Source: Morchella semilibera
Lineage: Eukaryota; Ascomycota; Pezizomycetes; Pezizales; Morchellaceae
Direction of reading: 5' to 3'
Length of the DNA stretch: 64,000 nt
Assembly: GCA_009192285.1 (NCBI GenBank)
Contig: WBVU01000008.1
Location: forward strand, 1,932,370-1,996,369
Part shown: one piece after another, positions 49,801-61,311 of the stretch
Position numbering within the stretch: the stretch's first letter is position 1
Layout: every line of letters starts with the position of its first letter
The notes under the pieces: model-generated
What the model was told of the DNA's origin: nothing
The model's input: only the letters and a program-made list of their open reading frames with translations
Database searches by the model: none
Program-made: the position numbers and the translations under genes

Positions 49801-50220
49801 TTTAGAGCTGTCGTAGAAGTGTCGGTACTTACCGCTTTCAAAGTGCTTGGGTCATTGAGTGTGCCTCTGGAAGCAAGGATGCCCGGAACCCGCACCTAGG
49901 ACCGGGAGTTTAGCGGCTAGTCTTGGCATCAATAAGATGATCCTACAGCCGGCCCCGGTAAGGTTGGGGGGTATGTACCTACATGTAGCCACATACTCGC
50001 CTTAACTAGTGCCGAGATATCACAAGCTGAGAACAGAGACAGGTCGGTGACTAAAGACGCCGATGAGAGCTGCAGTCCGCCCACCTTTTAGTATATCCAA
50101 CACTGCACGTGAAGGCCAGCTAGTCTAACTAGCTAAAGGATCGGGGATTTACGATGATACTTACCAGAGAAGCCCCCTCAAGTTGCCGGGTTGTTGAAAG
50201 TAGGAGTTAACCTCTCAGTG
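46850..50220. other. intergenic DNA
   Basis: No gene supported in 3.4 kb. A 12-base C run lies at 47405-47416. GTAGAAATAACTGCCC occurs twice in tandem at 48013-48044. TACATGTA is at 49980. Short open frames lack motifs. Confidence 0.5.
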
Positions 50221-50314
50221 TACTTGCGGTGAGAATAGGTTTCTGCCAAGTTTGTGTGAGAAAACACTGTTGCAACATAGAAGTGGCGGCAGAAACTTAT
50301 TCTCACCGCAAGTA
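50221..50314. repeat. 94-bp TIR/foldback element
   Basis: TACTTGCGGTGAGAATA..TTTCTGCC at 50221-50247 is mirrored at 50288-50314 with one mismatch. The arms are 27 bp and the centre 40 bp. It is non-coding. Confidence 0.6.
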
Positions 50315-51896
50315 TAGGATGGGCAAGGGTTCTCTCGACCCGGGATGTGAGAATACGCCTATTTGAAAGAGAAAAGATCATTCAGCGAGGGATATCTTAG
50401 GATCGGAACTTGGACACGAACTCACCAAGTGAAAAGTAGGGCATCTGTGAGCCTTCAAGATTACCATTAGGACAAGCACCGCCAAACGGAATTTTCCTAC
50501 TCTTTTTCATTGGTAGATTTCCGACTTTCTATCTATGTGGCTACTTGGAGAGACAAATTTTATGTGTACCTTATTCTTGACCTATGATCTCTTCCCTAGG
50601 ACTTAACCCAACATCGGGTTTACGTTTGCGAGTGATTTCGTATGAGCAAATGACCAGGATGTGCTGAAATAAATATCACACCTACAAGCTAGTACGACCT
50701 AGTATGAATTCAAAAGACCCACGCTGTGTGTAATGGCTATGTATAGAGTTGGGTAGGTTCGCAATATGGCATCCCACACATGTCACCTGTATGTTTCTTA
50801 TCCGACTTTGTCCGAAAGGGATGTGAGGCTGACCCCGTAGAAGAGAGAACTACAAACAAACCGCGACAGATGCCCTCAATCGCGGTCATTAAGTTGATTC
50901 CAACTATTAACTGAAGTTCGGAGCCAACGCGAGGAGGAATTCATCAAGTTTCTCACTAATTTTAACACCAGATAAAGTTTTTTATGCCTTGTATCGGCTA
51001 AGCTCTGCGGTCTGCCGCGCCTAGCACGAAGTGTAAGTATACGGTGGGAGGTTTGGTGTAAATACTTTCTCTATTCAAGAGGACGATCATAGCACTACAT
51101 GTAGTAAGTAAATGTGGTTTTTTTGTGGGGGTAGCTAATGACATTAACTCGGAGTTAGTAAGATATTAAATTTGTAGTCTAAGAGATACCGGCCCTGATA
51201 TTTTGGCAGTAACACTAGAATATTCACCTGACAAAATATCAAAATAGCTGGGTTTTGACATCCTCATAATAATTGGAGCGGATTGACCCTCGTGTCAGTA
51301 GAACCCGCTCTCGTCTCCGGAGAAAGTGCGTATACAAGAACGAGCCGGGCCTTTATTAACGGGGTTATAGTTCGATTATAAGATCCTTTCGGATAATTCT
51401 TATTTTCACGTACTATTACGTCGTGGAGTAGCGTGACGGCCCGTTAGATCTCGTAAGCTTTATGAAGAACTCGATGAGATTTCCGGGTATAGGATCTGTT
51501 TCTTTCCCCCAGGGCTCAGCGGGGTGCGGTCGGGCCATCGTTCGGGTTTTGTTGGTTCAGGGTGTTGAGGGGAAATACATGAACAGGTATTAGGAGGATG
51601 AGATTTTCTTTATCTTGGGAGTTTGTGGGAGAATACCCGGGGGAGGACACATTTCAAAGGAAATGGAGTTTGGCTCCCGATAAACACACGAGAGAAACCG
51701 TTGCTGAAAATTTGGATAGTTCAATTTGGCCAAATGAGTAGGGCCCTTTGGCTAGAATTGATTTCTTGGCACAGGGTTAAAAGCCTAACAGGTAGGTGTT
51801 GTGTAGCCCGTAGCTACATACTTAGGTTGGATGAAATTGATCGATCGATTGATGGCAAACCCTCACCTCTCCATACTGGAGGCAGGGCAAATACAA
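50315..51896. other. intergenic DNA
   Basis: No gene supported. TACATGTA lies at 51096 within the longer perfect palindrome ACTACATGTAGT. Confidence 0.5.
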
Positions 51897-51988
51897 TGTA
51901 CTTTGGGTGTAGGGGTAAGTGAGAAGACACCACTCTACCATGGCTGCGTGAAGGGTGTCTTCTCACTTACCCCTACACCCGAAGTACA
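51897..51988. repeat. 92-bp near-perfect hairpin
   Basis: 35-bp arms (51897-51931 and 51954-51988) are inverted copies with one mismatch around a 22-base loop. The arm core is GTGTAGGGGTAAGTGAGAAG. Such a structure would form a dsRNA-like stem if transcribed. Confidence 0.65.
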
Positions 51989-52798
51989 TGGAAGATGTAT
52001 ACATGTGGATTTATTGCCCTGGAATTTACAGTATGGAATATGACTATGTACGTAATCTAGTGACGAATACCGAACTAAACAGGAAGAGTACTGTACTATA
52101 CCGTATTCTCACTGTAGTAATCCCACCCCTCTTTTTGGTAATAGTTGAGCGGATATATGCATTAAAACCTCTGATTATAATATGTATATATTAATACATG
52201 TAGTACATTACCAGCTGACAATTATATTGCTCTACCGATTTTGTGGGGTCAAACTTGAAAATTACTCTGAATCGGCACAGGTTGTGGGGCCTGGCTGTGA
52301 GTGTTGTACTTCGTTGGTTTATATTCTGATTCAGTTAAGCAAGCTGCTTTCAGTACCCTTAGTAAACATAATTGTGAGGTGCTGTGGATGTGTCGAGAAT
52401 AACTTTGTTATACACAGCATTCCCGTCCTGTCATGTCCTAAATGTTTGTTTCCTAAGGCTGCGTCGGTTCAGGGCCGGGCCTTGCTAAGCGCAGTGTATC
52501 TAAAGACTTCTAAAGTACGCCGGCCTCTCGTGGTCCCGCGGCGCTTAAACCAAGAACCAGACGGGGCTTTTTATCTTGAAACATAACAGTTACACGACAT
52601 GGCCCGGCCGGTTATTGTGTTACCGCCTGAGTCAGCCCCGCGATTACAATCGCATTATGATATTGGGTTCTGGAGAGGCTGTTCTGTAGTACAGTGCATT
52701 TCCCCTCATGCCAGATACCTTCCAACAACGCGTACGTCCTCCGTGTGTACTATCTCCTGGACTCTGCTTCCTCGTTAGCCTTATCTAATTATATTAAA
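51989..52798. other. upstream region of the kinase-ankyrin gene
   Basis: The open frame 52182-52586 (+), 134 codons and Cys/Leu-rich, has no recognised domain or splice link and is not called. TACATGTA is at 52195. The kinase frame is open upstream to an ATG at 52694, but ATG 52799 is preferred because its TTAAAATGAG context is better and the intervening residues do not resemble the family. Confidence 0.45.
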
Positions 52799-55196
52799 AT
52801 GAGCCAAGACACAACACACTTCCTTGATGCCACGATCCCTTACAAGGTTAAAACAGTATTTCGGGAGGATGGCGTGGAGCATATCGGTATTGGAGAGGAT
52901 GTGGTGAAGGGCAATTCGCGCCCTGGGGTGGATGGTATTCTTGGACGATGGATAGATATTCGACGTATCGGCCAAGGAGGATTTGGCGCCGTTTTTCTAC
53001 AAAAGGAGGCAGTTTCTGGGAGTGAGAGGGCTGTAAAGAGGATTCTTCGGGATAGAACGACAGAACAGAGTTTTTCACGCGAGCTTCTTTCGATGATAAA
53101 AGTTAGGGATGTAAGTTGCTGAACCAGAAAACATTATATTAATAGGTGTATTTTGTAGCTTCCTGCAGCTGAAGCTAACGAAAAATTCAAACGCTAGTTC
53201 GAACACATTGTGAGGCTTTTCGCCTGGTATGAGAGTCCGGATTTTTACTTCATTGCTATGGAGTATGCCAAATACGGAGACTTGGACCAGTATCTTAAAA
53301 ACTCGGAACCGAGGCTAGAGTTAGGGATTGCGGAGGAAATCATTCATCAAATTATCAAAGGGCTTGTTGTACTTCATAATAAGGATATATGCCACCGGGA
53401 TTTGAAGCCACAGGTCTGTAATTAACTTTCAAAGTAACGATTAGTCCAGGGCTGTGTGCTAACAAATATATATACAGAATGTCCTTATTACCTCATTGAA
53501 ACCCATTTGCGTCAAACTTGGCGATTTTGGTGTATCCAAGGCTTTTGAAGGCACCGAGCTCAGAACCATGATAGGGACACAGGGTTATCTAGCTCCTGAG
53601 ATCCTTGGGACCCTTCCCCCAAAATTCCGTTCAAGGGGATCAAACTCATACACTAAAGCAGTCGATATATGGGCTCTGGGTTGTCTTGTCCATAAGATCC
53701 TCACCCGAGAAGCCCCATTCCTTTCCACGGAAATTCTTGGGGAAGATTCGGCCATGTCCGTATCCGGGATCCATGAATATTCCACAAGGCAAACTGATAT
53801 TAACCTCATTTACCAATTCTGTCACGGCAAAGCAGATATTCTTACTAGTTCTTTGCAGAGGCTTGGGCTGGGCGAGATGGATATTAGGTTCATAAAAAGG
53901 CTATTAGTCGTTGATCCTAGGGTTAGAATTTCTGCCGCAGCTGCTCTTGAAGATATGTGGTTTCTTCCATATATTACCAACCTCAGTGAAGTGGGTAAAT
54001 TTTTGATTGAAGCAGCAAAAAATGGTGATTTGAGCCTTCTTTCCCGCTTATTGACAAGTGGAGCGAGCCCCCAGGCGGAAGACAATAACAAAGACACCCC
54101 AATGCATTTTGCTGCTTTGAATGGCCATAAAGACGTTGTGCAGCTTTTGCTAGAAAATGGCGCAGACTTGAGCGGGGCGAACAAGGACGGAAACACACCA
54201 ATACATCTCGCCGCTCGGTTTGGCCGTAAAGACGTTGTGCAGTTTTTGCTAGAAAAGGGCGCAGACTTGGGCGGGGCGGACCAGAACAGGGATACACCAA
54301 TACATCTCGCCGCTCGGGCTGGCCATAGAGACGTTGTGCAGCTCTTACTAGAAAAGGGCGCAGACTTGGGCGGGGCGAACAAGGACGGAGACACACCAAT
54401 ACATCTCGCCGCTCGGTTTGGCCGTAAAGACGTTGTGCAGTTTTTGCTAGAAAAGGGCGCAGACTTGAGCGGGGCGAACAAGGACGGAAACACATCAATA
54501 CATATCGCTGCCTGGGAAGGCCATAAAGACGTTGTGCAGTTTTTGCTAGAAAAGGGCGCAGACTTGAGCGGGGCGAACAAGGACGGAAACACATCAATAC
54601 ATCTCGCTGCCTGGCAAGGCCATAAAGACGTTGTGCAGATTTTGCTAGAAAAGAGCGCAGACTTGATCGGGGCGAACAAGGACGGAAACAAATCAATACA
54701 TCTCGCTGCCTGGGAAGGCCATAAAGACGTTGTGCAGATTTTGCTAGAAAAGGGCGCAGACTTGATCGGGGCGAACCAGAACGGAAGCACACCAATACAT
54801 CTCGCTGCCTGGCAAGGCCATAAAGACGTTGTGCAGTTTTTGCTAGAAAAGGGCGCAGACTTGAGCGGGGCGAACAAGGACGGAAACACATCAATACATC
54901 TCGCTGCCTGGGAAGGCCATAAAGATGTTGTGCAGTTTTTGCTAGAAAATGGCGCAGACTTGAGCGGGGCGAACAAGGACGGAAACACATCAGTACATCT
55001 CGCTGCCTGGAAAGGCCATAAAGACGTTGTGCAGTTTTTGCTAGAAAAGGGCGCAGACCTGAGCGGGGCGAACCAGAACGGAAGCACACCAATACATCTC
55101 GCTGCCTGGCAAGGCCATAAAGACATTGTGCAGTTTTTGCTACAAAACGGTGCAGGCCCAGGGGGCGACGAAAATCTGTTGAAAATGGCAGAGTAA
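52799..55196 (+). CDS. protein kinase-ankyrin repeat fusion
   Basis: Exons 52799-53110, 53198-53413 and 53478-55196 join in phase 0 to give 748 residues. The kinase domain (about 50-340) has IGQGGFGAVF (57-66), the VAIK-type Lys in AVK (80), CHRDLKPQN (catalytic Asp about 172), DFG (192-194) and GTQGYLAPE, so it looks catalytically competent as a Ser/Thr kinase. A degenerate capping repeat (FLIEAAKNGDLSLL) begins about 348. Then 11 ankyrin repeats of exactly 33 residues run to about 735. Repeats are near-identical (NKDGNTSIHLAAW.GHKDVV, then Q.LLEKGADLSGA). Changes are concentrated at a few positions, for example the E/Q/K after AAW. Ankyrin arrays bind proteins; here they may select the kinase's target or sense a ligand. 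No transmembrane segment or signal peptide, so probably cytosolic. The pathway is unknown. Confidence 0.9.
54086..55170 (+). repeat. 11 x 99-bp tandem coding repeat (ankyrin)
   Basis: The 99-bp period encodes one ankyrin repeat per unit. Copies from about 54180 onward differ by only a few bases each. Even synonymous positions are conserved, for example CATAAAGACGTTGTGCAG recurs almost unchanged, pointing to recent duplication or gene conversion rather than protein-level constraint alone. Confidence 0.9.
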
Positions 55197-56210
55197 AAGG
55201 GAAACGGCTTTAGCTAATACTACACCACACTATACGGCTCCGGTACGTACTACATGTACCTGTTTATTTCCTAAGCACTCATTTCGCTTTATTGATCTAT
55301 GTAGCTTTTATTTATCAAATTGTATGCCAGTCATCCATAAAATCCCAGAACGCACAGTCGATTCGGAGATCTTACAAGAGTGACCGTTTAGCAATTTGCA
55401 AAATAGTTCTAACTTCCCTCTTATGTAGTAGCTACATGGATAAATTTTAAGACCCCATATAAGTAGGCACATACTTGTAGCTTTTCATTTTGACAAACGT
55501 ATGCTAGCGCCGCGCACCCCATTGGGCCGGCCAATGATTTTTCCTGCATGAAACAAGCTTGAGGCTGCTTTTCTTGGCGCTACCCCAAGTATACAACCCG
55601 ACGCCGTTCCCCGTCCGCCGCCCGCCCTCCCGCCCCGTCTACTGCCCTAGCTTGAGTTATTGGTAGGGCCACCTTAACCGATCGATCCTATACCTCTAGA
55701 TCTGTCAACGGACTACACTGACCTGGCATGCGCCATCTACACATAGCTACAGCTATAGCTAGGACCCGATACCGACCCACGCGCCCAGCCCCTCGACCAT
55801 CTTGAACGTCACCACGCCCTCCGGGAGCACCCCGGTCACAGCCGGAAGGTCGCGTCTGCTCTAACTGCACGAGTCATGGGGTATGACTCGGTCAGCCCGG
55901 GGAAGGTGCGGTAATCACATTGTGGTAGCGGGGGTGGCCATGTCGGACAAATGTGCCCAGGACTGGTTAGATGTCTGGGTTGTGTCTGTTATTGATGGGA
56001 AGATTAGAGGGTACTGCTTTTTTTGTAGGAGTGGTCGGGTCAATGTTCTTCGTGTATCAAAATATACAATATCCAACTTTTGTAGTCCCTGTCGTATAGT
56101 GATGCGGCATAAGCACATTATATCTAAATTTACTACAGAGGATTTCAATTTCAATCTGTTCTTTTTACAAAAGGAGATTCATTCCAATAGCCATATATGA
56201 ACCCCGACCC
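55197..56210. other. convergent intergenic region
   Basis: Between the kinase-ankyrin gene (+) and the P450 (-). The open frame 55883-56200 (+) has no known domain. TACATGTA is at 55251. Confidence 0.5.
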
Positions 56211-57901
56211 CTACTTCATCTTTACCCTCAACCCCTCCCTCGGCACCATGCTAAGGGTGACCTTATACCTCTCCTCCCCCACCTCCCCCACCCCCTCCAT
56301 CTCCCCAAACGCTTGCAGCACCCTCACAAGCACATACCCCACCTGCGTCAGCGCCATCTGCATCCCCAAACACACCCTCGGCCCGCCATTAAACGGAAGC
56401 CACGCCCACACCGCCTTCAACGCCGCCGCCGCCGCCTCCTCCTCCCACCTCTCGGGCCTAAACGCCCCCGCATCGGGCCCATAGATGTCCTCGCGCCTAT
56501 GGAGCGCAAACACCGAATAGAAGATTCTCTCGCCCTTCCGCACAACAATGGGCGCCTCCCCATCTGCGCCGCCGCCGTGCGGCAGCGTCGTTGTGCGCAG
56601 GGCGCTGCGTGAGTTGATTCCGACGGGGGGGTACATGCGGAGCACCTCGTGCAGGAAGTGGCGGAGGTATACCATCCTGCGGAGGTCCGCCTGTGTTGGG
56701 GGGCGGGTGCCAATGGTTTCTAGAATCTCCTTGCGGAGCTTCTGCTGTACCGTGGGGTGGCGGGAGAGGGCGTGGAAGGCCCATGTCATAGATGATGCAG
56801 TGGTGTCACGGCCAGCTATTATGACGCTGAGGAGCTGGTCCTGGAGAACCTGTGGGTCCTGGGTCTGGTGGGAGAGGGCGTCGAGGAAGATGTATTTCCC
56901 GGAAGTGGAGGACTCTTTGGTGTAGGGTCTGTCCCCTCCGCCGCCGCTGTTGCTGTGCTTCTGGAGGGCAAGGGTGACATAGTGGCCAACGAGTTTGTGG
57001 ACAGTCTTTTTAGCGAGGACGAAGCGTTTGGGGTTCACGATCCAGTAGAGCTCGTGCAGTATGGAGCGGGTAGAGATCACATCTTGCGATATGTCGAAGG
57101 CCTCCGAGAACGACATTTCGCCTTCAACAGACGCCTTCCCTTCCTGTGCGCCGATGGGCGAGCCAAAGAGGAAGTCTGTAGCCGCGTCCATTGTCAGCTC
57201 GAGAAGCAGTGCCTGCAGATCAACCTCACGGTACCCATCGCTACCCGCGGTGGCGTTGATTTTTTCAATCATGCGGGTGACGAATATCTCTAGAGCGCTG
57301 AGGTCGGCGACGCTTGCCCGGTCGAAGGAGGGCCTCAGGAGGGCGCGGGAGGCCTTCCAGTCGGCGCCGTCTTGGGTGAAGATCCCCTGGGTGCCGAGAA
57401 GAGCATTGAGGGCACGACGCCCGTGGGCTAGGCCGAAATCTAGGGGGGTTCCATTGTATATAAGCTTCCATTATCTTATGGGCCACTCATAAAGTGGCTT
57501 ACCATCGAATTGTAGGGCGAGCATGGCCTGTATGTTGCGGTGATCGCGCGTCACGATGGAGCGCACGCCAAACACATTAGTACCGAAGGTGTGCCCGTGC
57601 TCATTGAGGAGGTCGGTGAGGAAGAGAGGAAGCCGGCCGGCGAATTTGGCCTTGATGGCGTGGATTATATCGTAGATACCGAGGATATAGGGGTCTTTTC
57701 GGAGGCGGAGGGGCTCGCAGGCCCGGCCTTTAAAGGAGGTTGGGACGGGCTGTTTTGGGCTTGTTAGATGGTTTATTGGAGGTTTACGTGGATGAGTGTA
57801 TATTTGTAACGGTTTATGGATAAACTTACCTCTTGTTTTTTCGACAGAACATGGAGAAATACTAGCGTAGCCAGAGCAACTCCTACCCAGATGAAAGCCA
57901 T
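56211..57901 (-). CDS. cytochrome P450, CYP52-like
   Basis: Heme monooxygenase of the microsomal class; CYP52-type relatives hydroxylate alkanes or fatty acids, so a lipid substrate is a reasonable guess. Exons are 57901-57830, 57749-57503 and 57439-56211, giving 515 residues with no lesion. The N-terminal membrane anchor is WVGVALATLVFLHVL. Then FGTNVFGVRSIVTRD and LQFDDFGLAHGRRAL, followed by QGIFTQDGADWKASRALLRP, match the N-terminal block of this clan. The I-helix oxygen-binding motif AGRDTTAS is at about 315-322. The ExxR motif (EVLR) is at 371-374, with FRPERW after it. The heme loop FNGGPRVCLG is at 456-465, with the Cys ligand at 463. The C-terminal sheet region is GC-rich. It converges with the kinase-ankyrin gene, and no redox partner is nearby. 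A TATATATA run abuts the start codon. Confidence 0.93.
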
Positions 57902-58660
57902 ATATATACTCTCTGCGCGGCCTGTGGATACCTAAGCCGGAATATCGCTAAGTCCGAGTAGAAGTACGATGGCAAGATATTGATTTGTGGTGGGAGCAGT
58001 GTTAAGGCGAGAGTGTGGTTTGAACACATGCATATGACCTTAAGTGCAATGGTTGCGCGAAGTGTGCTGCTGGGGTTCCAGAGACAGTGGTGGGTTTTGA
58101 TCGCTTTATATATATATATATATGATTTCTAAATCCACGTGCCGAGGCCCTAACCAAATTAAAGTTGGTCCTGAGGTTTGAATACCCTTAGTACAAGTAG
58201 CAATGCCCTGAAGTTTACTTCAGGGCTAAGCAGGCACTGGACACCAGGCATTGCTTAGTCACTTCATTTAGTCATCATCCTGCTTGCTCTCAATCATTTC
58301 AGGGCAGCCGCATCTATTACTTAGGCGAGCTCAGTTGAGGTTTGGCATGAGATTACATGTGGCCACCAACCTCACCATTTCCTTAAGCCGGATTAAATAC
58401 TTAACTTTACAGCAAGTAGTTGATACTCGAATTTAACATAATCCTTCATTGCAGAGCAAAGCTGCAAGGCGAGAAAGGAGCGCTTGTAGAAGAAGTAATA
58501 TTTTACTAGAGTCAACTAGCTTCAGGGCGTTGCTAAGCGTAGCGCAGCTCCAGTACATACATGTACATGTAGTAGAGCACCCCTTCGCTGACTCATCCCA
58601 TAGAAACCCGTAGTCATCCATTGACTCAGAAGAAACCCCACCCGAAACATCGCTCCTAGA
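57902..58660. other. P450 upstream region
   Basis: A TA microsatellite lies at 58106-58123. A hairpin, GCCCTGAAGT-TT-ACTTCAGGGC, is at 58205-58226 inside a wider CAATGCC...GGCATTG inverted pair (58201-58253). Overlapping TACATGTA motifs are at 58558 and 58564. No gene seen. Confidence 0.5.
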
Positions 58661-59513
58661 CTATATAGAGCGTTGGAGGATCTGGTTCGTACCTCCGTCT
58701 CGCCCTACCTCCACCGTTCCAGGTGTTCTAAGGATAGCTCGGCAGCGCAAGTTCGAGCCCAAAGACACCGGTCCCAAGACGACGCGAGAACACAATGCTG
58801 CCGTACCCTCCGAATAGCAGTAGCCAAGGGGGCAATGGGATGTCCCAAAGTCACACACCTTGTCAGCTCTGTGGCGAGGACATTCCAAACACAATGAAAA
58901 CCATAAAGTAAGCTATTAACCCCGATAATAGTTAAATTATCTCACAATCTTAGGAACCACATAAAACGACTCCATATCAAGTCTCGGTAGTGGGAGTGTG
59001 ATTGTTGCGGGCTGCGCTTCGGTGTTATGTATGAGCTCAAGCGTCACAGGGATAAAGCTGAATACGAGAAAGCACTGCATGATCTGCCGCCGCTCACAGC
59101 GGCTGATAGACAGATTATCGCCCATCACGAGAGAGTTGATAAGTGTAAAACCAGGGAAGAACTTGATAGGGTTCTAGTTCGCGACGAACCGCAGGGGTAC
59201 GGTGGGGCCATGCCGCCCTTAGGGGGTATTAATGTTGGTTATATATGGTGGGATGTCCGCTTTGGGGTCGATGTTTGGTCCTGAAGAAAGTAGGCCAAAC
59301 CCGTCCATTTCTGACTTTACTCAGTTAACTATACTCTTTCAAATTAGATTTTATTAAAATTATGAATACTTACGTCATTATAGTGCTTTCTACTCCTGAA
59401 TCTACTAGACGAGACTATACATCTATTTACCAGGTCGTGATGAATACGACGATGAATATTTCGAGAATGTTCTAGGCCCTCTGTGCGAAACCAATGAGCT
59501 TGGTTATAATTGA
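58661..59513 (+). pseudogene. degenerate C2H2 zinc-finger protein gene
   Basis: Pieces in several frames read as one protein. ALEDLVRTSVSPYLHRSRCS (58668 on) shifts near 58740 into a Pro/Ser-rich stretch (SPKTPVPRRREN), then CQLCGEDIPNTMKTIK. A 46-bp GTAAGC...TAG intron (58908-58953) joins this to NHIKRLH, completing a C-x2-C-x13-H-x4-H finger. A TAG stop at 58988-58990 interrupts the linker. After it come WECDCCGLRFGVMYELKRH, a second finger with canonical spacing to its first His, and a helical AEYEKALHDLPP...REELDRVLVRDEP. A further shift near 59240 leads to FGPEESRPNPSISDFTQ, and an acidic end GRDEYDDEYFENVLGPL stops at 59513. Probably a dead transcription-factor-like gene, unless the lesions are sequencing errors. 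The fingers are the firm part; the 5' end is unknown. Confidence 0.5.
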
Positions 59514-60099
59514 ACGGCGGGTTTAGTTTTGAAATACTACAGCCTCTTGTGTCGTCGAATGTTGGTTTATCGTAGGATGGAGATGGTTATGTGTATATCA
59601 ACTTCCTTATTAAATTTGTTTTTTCATCAGGATATGTTTAGGGACTATCTCACAATCTCCATTTATTTGAATTAGTTGTGAATTAATCTAGGGTGAAAAA
59701 TTGCTATATATAAAGATACATACCTCTTAATGTATCTGACGTCAGCTGGCCCTGGCTGATCAACTAATATATAATATATTATTTAGCAAGGGTTCGATCC
59801 AACATAACTTTCAAGAGGGTATTAAATGAATACCCCAATTGAGGCCTATACCTACATTACCGCCAGTCCATATAGAAATATCTGACTGATTTTAAGACCC
59901 AGGTCTGATTAGAGCGGCGTGATATACTGTAGATGCAGAATCACCCTCAATCTTTCCTGATTGGGCTAAAATTAATATTTGGGGCCTATTCATATATCAG
60001 TCAGGCTCAATTAGGGGTCCTTTTGAAGTGAATCATTCACAGAGAAATCGGATGATCAAAAATGTCAGTGGGAATGTGGGTTAGGGTTGGGTACTTGGA

Positions 60100-60137
60100 G
60101 ATATATACTATATACTATATACTATATACTATCTACT
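60100..60137. repeat. ACTATAT heptanucleotide microsatellite
   Basis: About five tandem copies of ACTATAT. Confidence 0.8.
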
Positions 60138-60220
60138 ATTGCACCATAAATACCGAGAACCCCCATCAGGAAAAAATAGGTTTCCCCAAGACGAATCCTG
60201 TCGGGTAATAAGAAGTCCTC

Positions 60221-60282
60221 GTCTGGGTGCGTCTGGGTGCGTCTTGGTGCGTCGGGTGCGTCTGGGTGCGTCGGGTGCGTCT
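60221..60282. repeat. minisatellite, 8-10 bp GTCTGGGTGC units
   Basis: Six to seven tandem copies of GTCTGGGTGC and its shorter GTCGGGTGC variant. Confidence 0.8.
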
Positions 60283-61311
60283 TGAAGAAAAGAAGAATCA
60301 AACGTGCACTATATGGTGGGGTAGGATGCTCAGTTTTGCGACCCAGTCTGTGCTGCCAACGAGGCTGTTTCAGCAGCTGTCTCGGCGCGACCCCATCTGG
60401 CCTGCTGCGAGTAAATAGGACTCTGGGCTCGGAAGTATCGATCTCCCTACGTAAAGAACCCTTTGACACGGAAGACTTGTAGTTGTAGCTGAGGTGCTAC
60501 GTTAACGATCAAGAGTCACTTATATATATCTCGACGTGACTGCGTGACAACGGGGGTTATTAACCGCCTCGCCTAACCGGGGCTAAAACATACCGGTTTC
60601 ATGTATCGAACCTCAAATACTATTTTACATAGAATGATGTAGAGCTGATACCCCACACTTACAATGCCCCCCACCCTATCCTCTTTATCACTAGCTCATC
60701 AAGTCCTAATTCCTCTACAAAATAAAGGTAAAGAAGAGTGTTGACAGGTGAACATATATAAGGGTTCGACCCGTCCACCCATCAACTGCCAGACCACGTC
60801 CTAGACCGCATGGAGGCTCCGCCAACGTATTGATTCCTGGGGATAAACCTCTACAGTTAACACCCACTACTAGCAAGAGCAGCATGATCCAAAGAGTATT
60901 GATCCCCCGAGTGACAGGCCATGAATCTGTAAGGCTGCGTCTTGGCACCCCCACCGCCCGGATCCCACCAGTTCCGCGCATAAGCCAACACCACCGAGTT
61001 TAAATATGCGTACTCTCCATACTTTACGTACGTACATGTAGGCATACAATTTTTTAGTGTTGCACAATTAACCACGGTCATTGGTATTGGCGTTAGAGGG
61101 CCAACCACAGCAGGGCAGGGGGGGAGGTCGTTGGTTGGTACGTATGACAACACGGATGACCGCTGTTCCGAGTGATCCGGGAAAGAAGAAAAAAAAATGA
61201 GGCCTTCCCCGCCCTCGCTCGGTGGATTTCAAAGCAGGTCATGGTCTGACTCAGTCAAGTCCTTATGTATGTTATATATGAGGACTTTCCCTCTCCCTAC
61301 ATGTAGTGCAT

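Noticed and set aside
52182-52586. 134-codon frame upstream of the kinase gene
   Set aside because: Cys/Leu-rich with no motif, and no splice junction linking it to the kinase frame.
53822-55126. 434-codon open frame on the minus strand across the ankyrin repeats
   Set aside because: It is the antisense shadow of a 99-bp repeat whose period is a multiple of three, so an open frame recurs without coding meaning.
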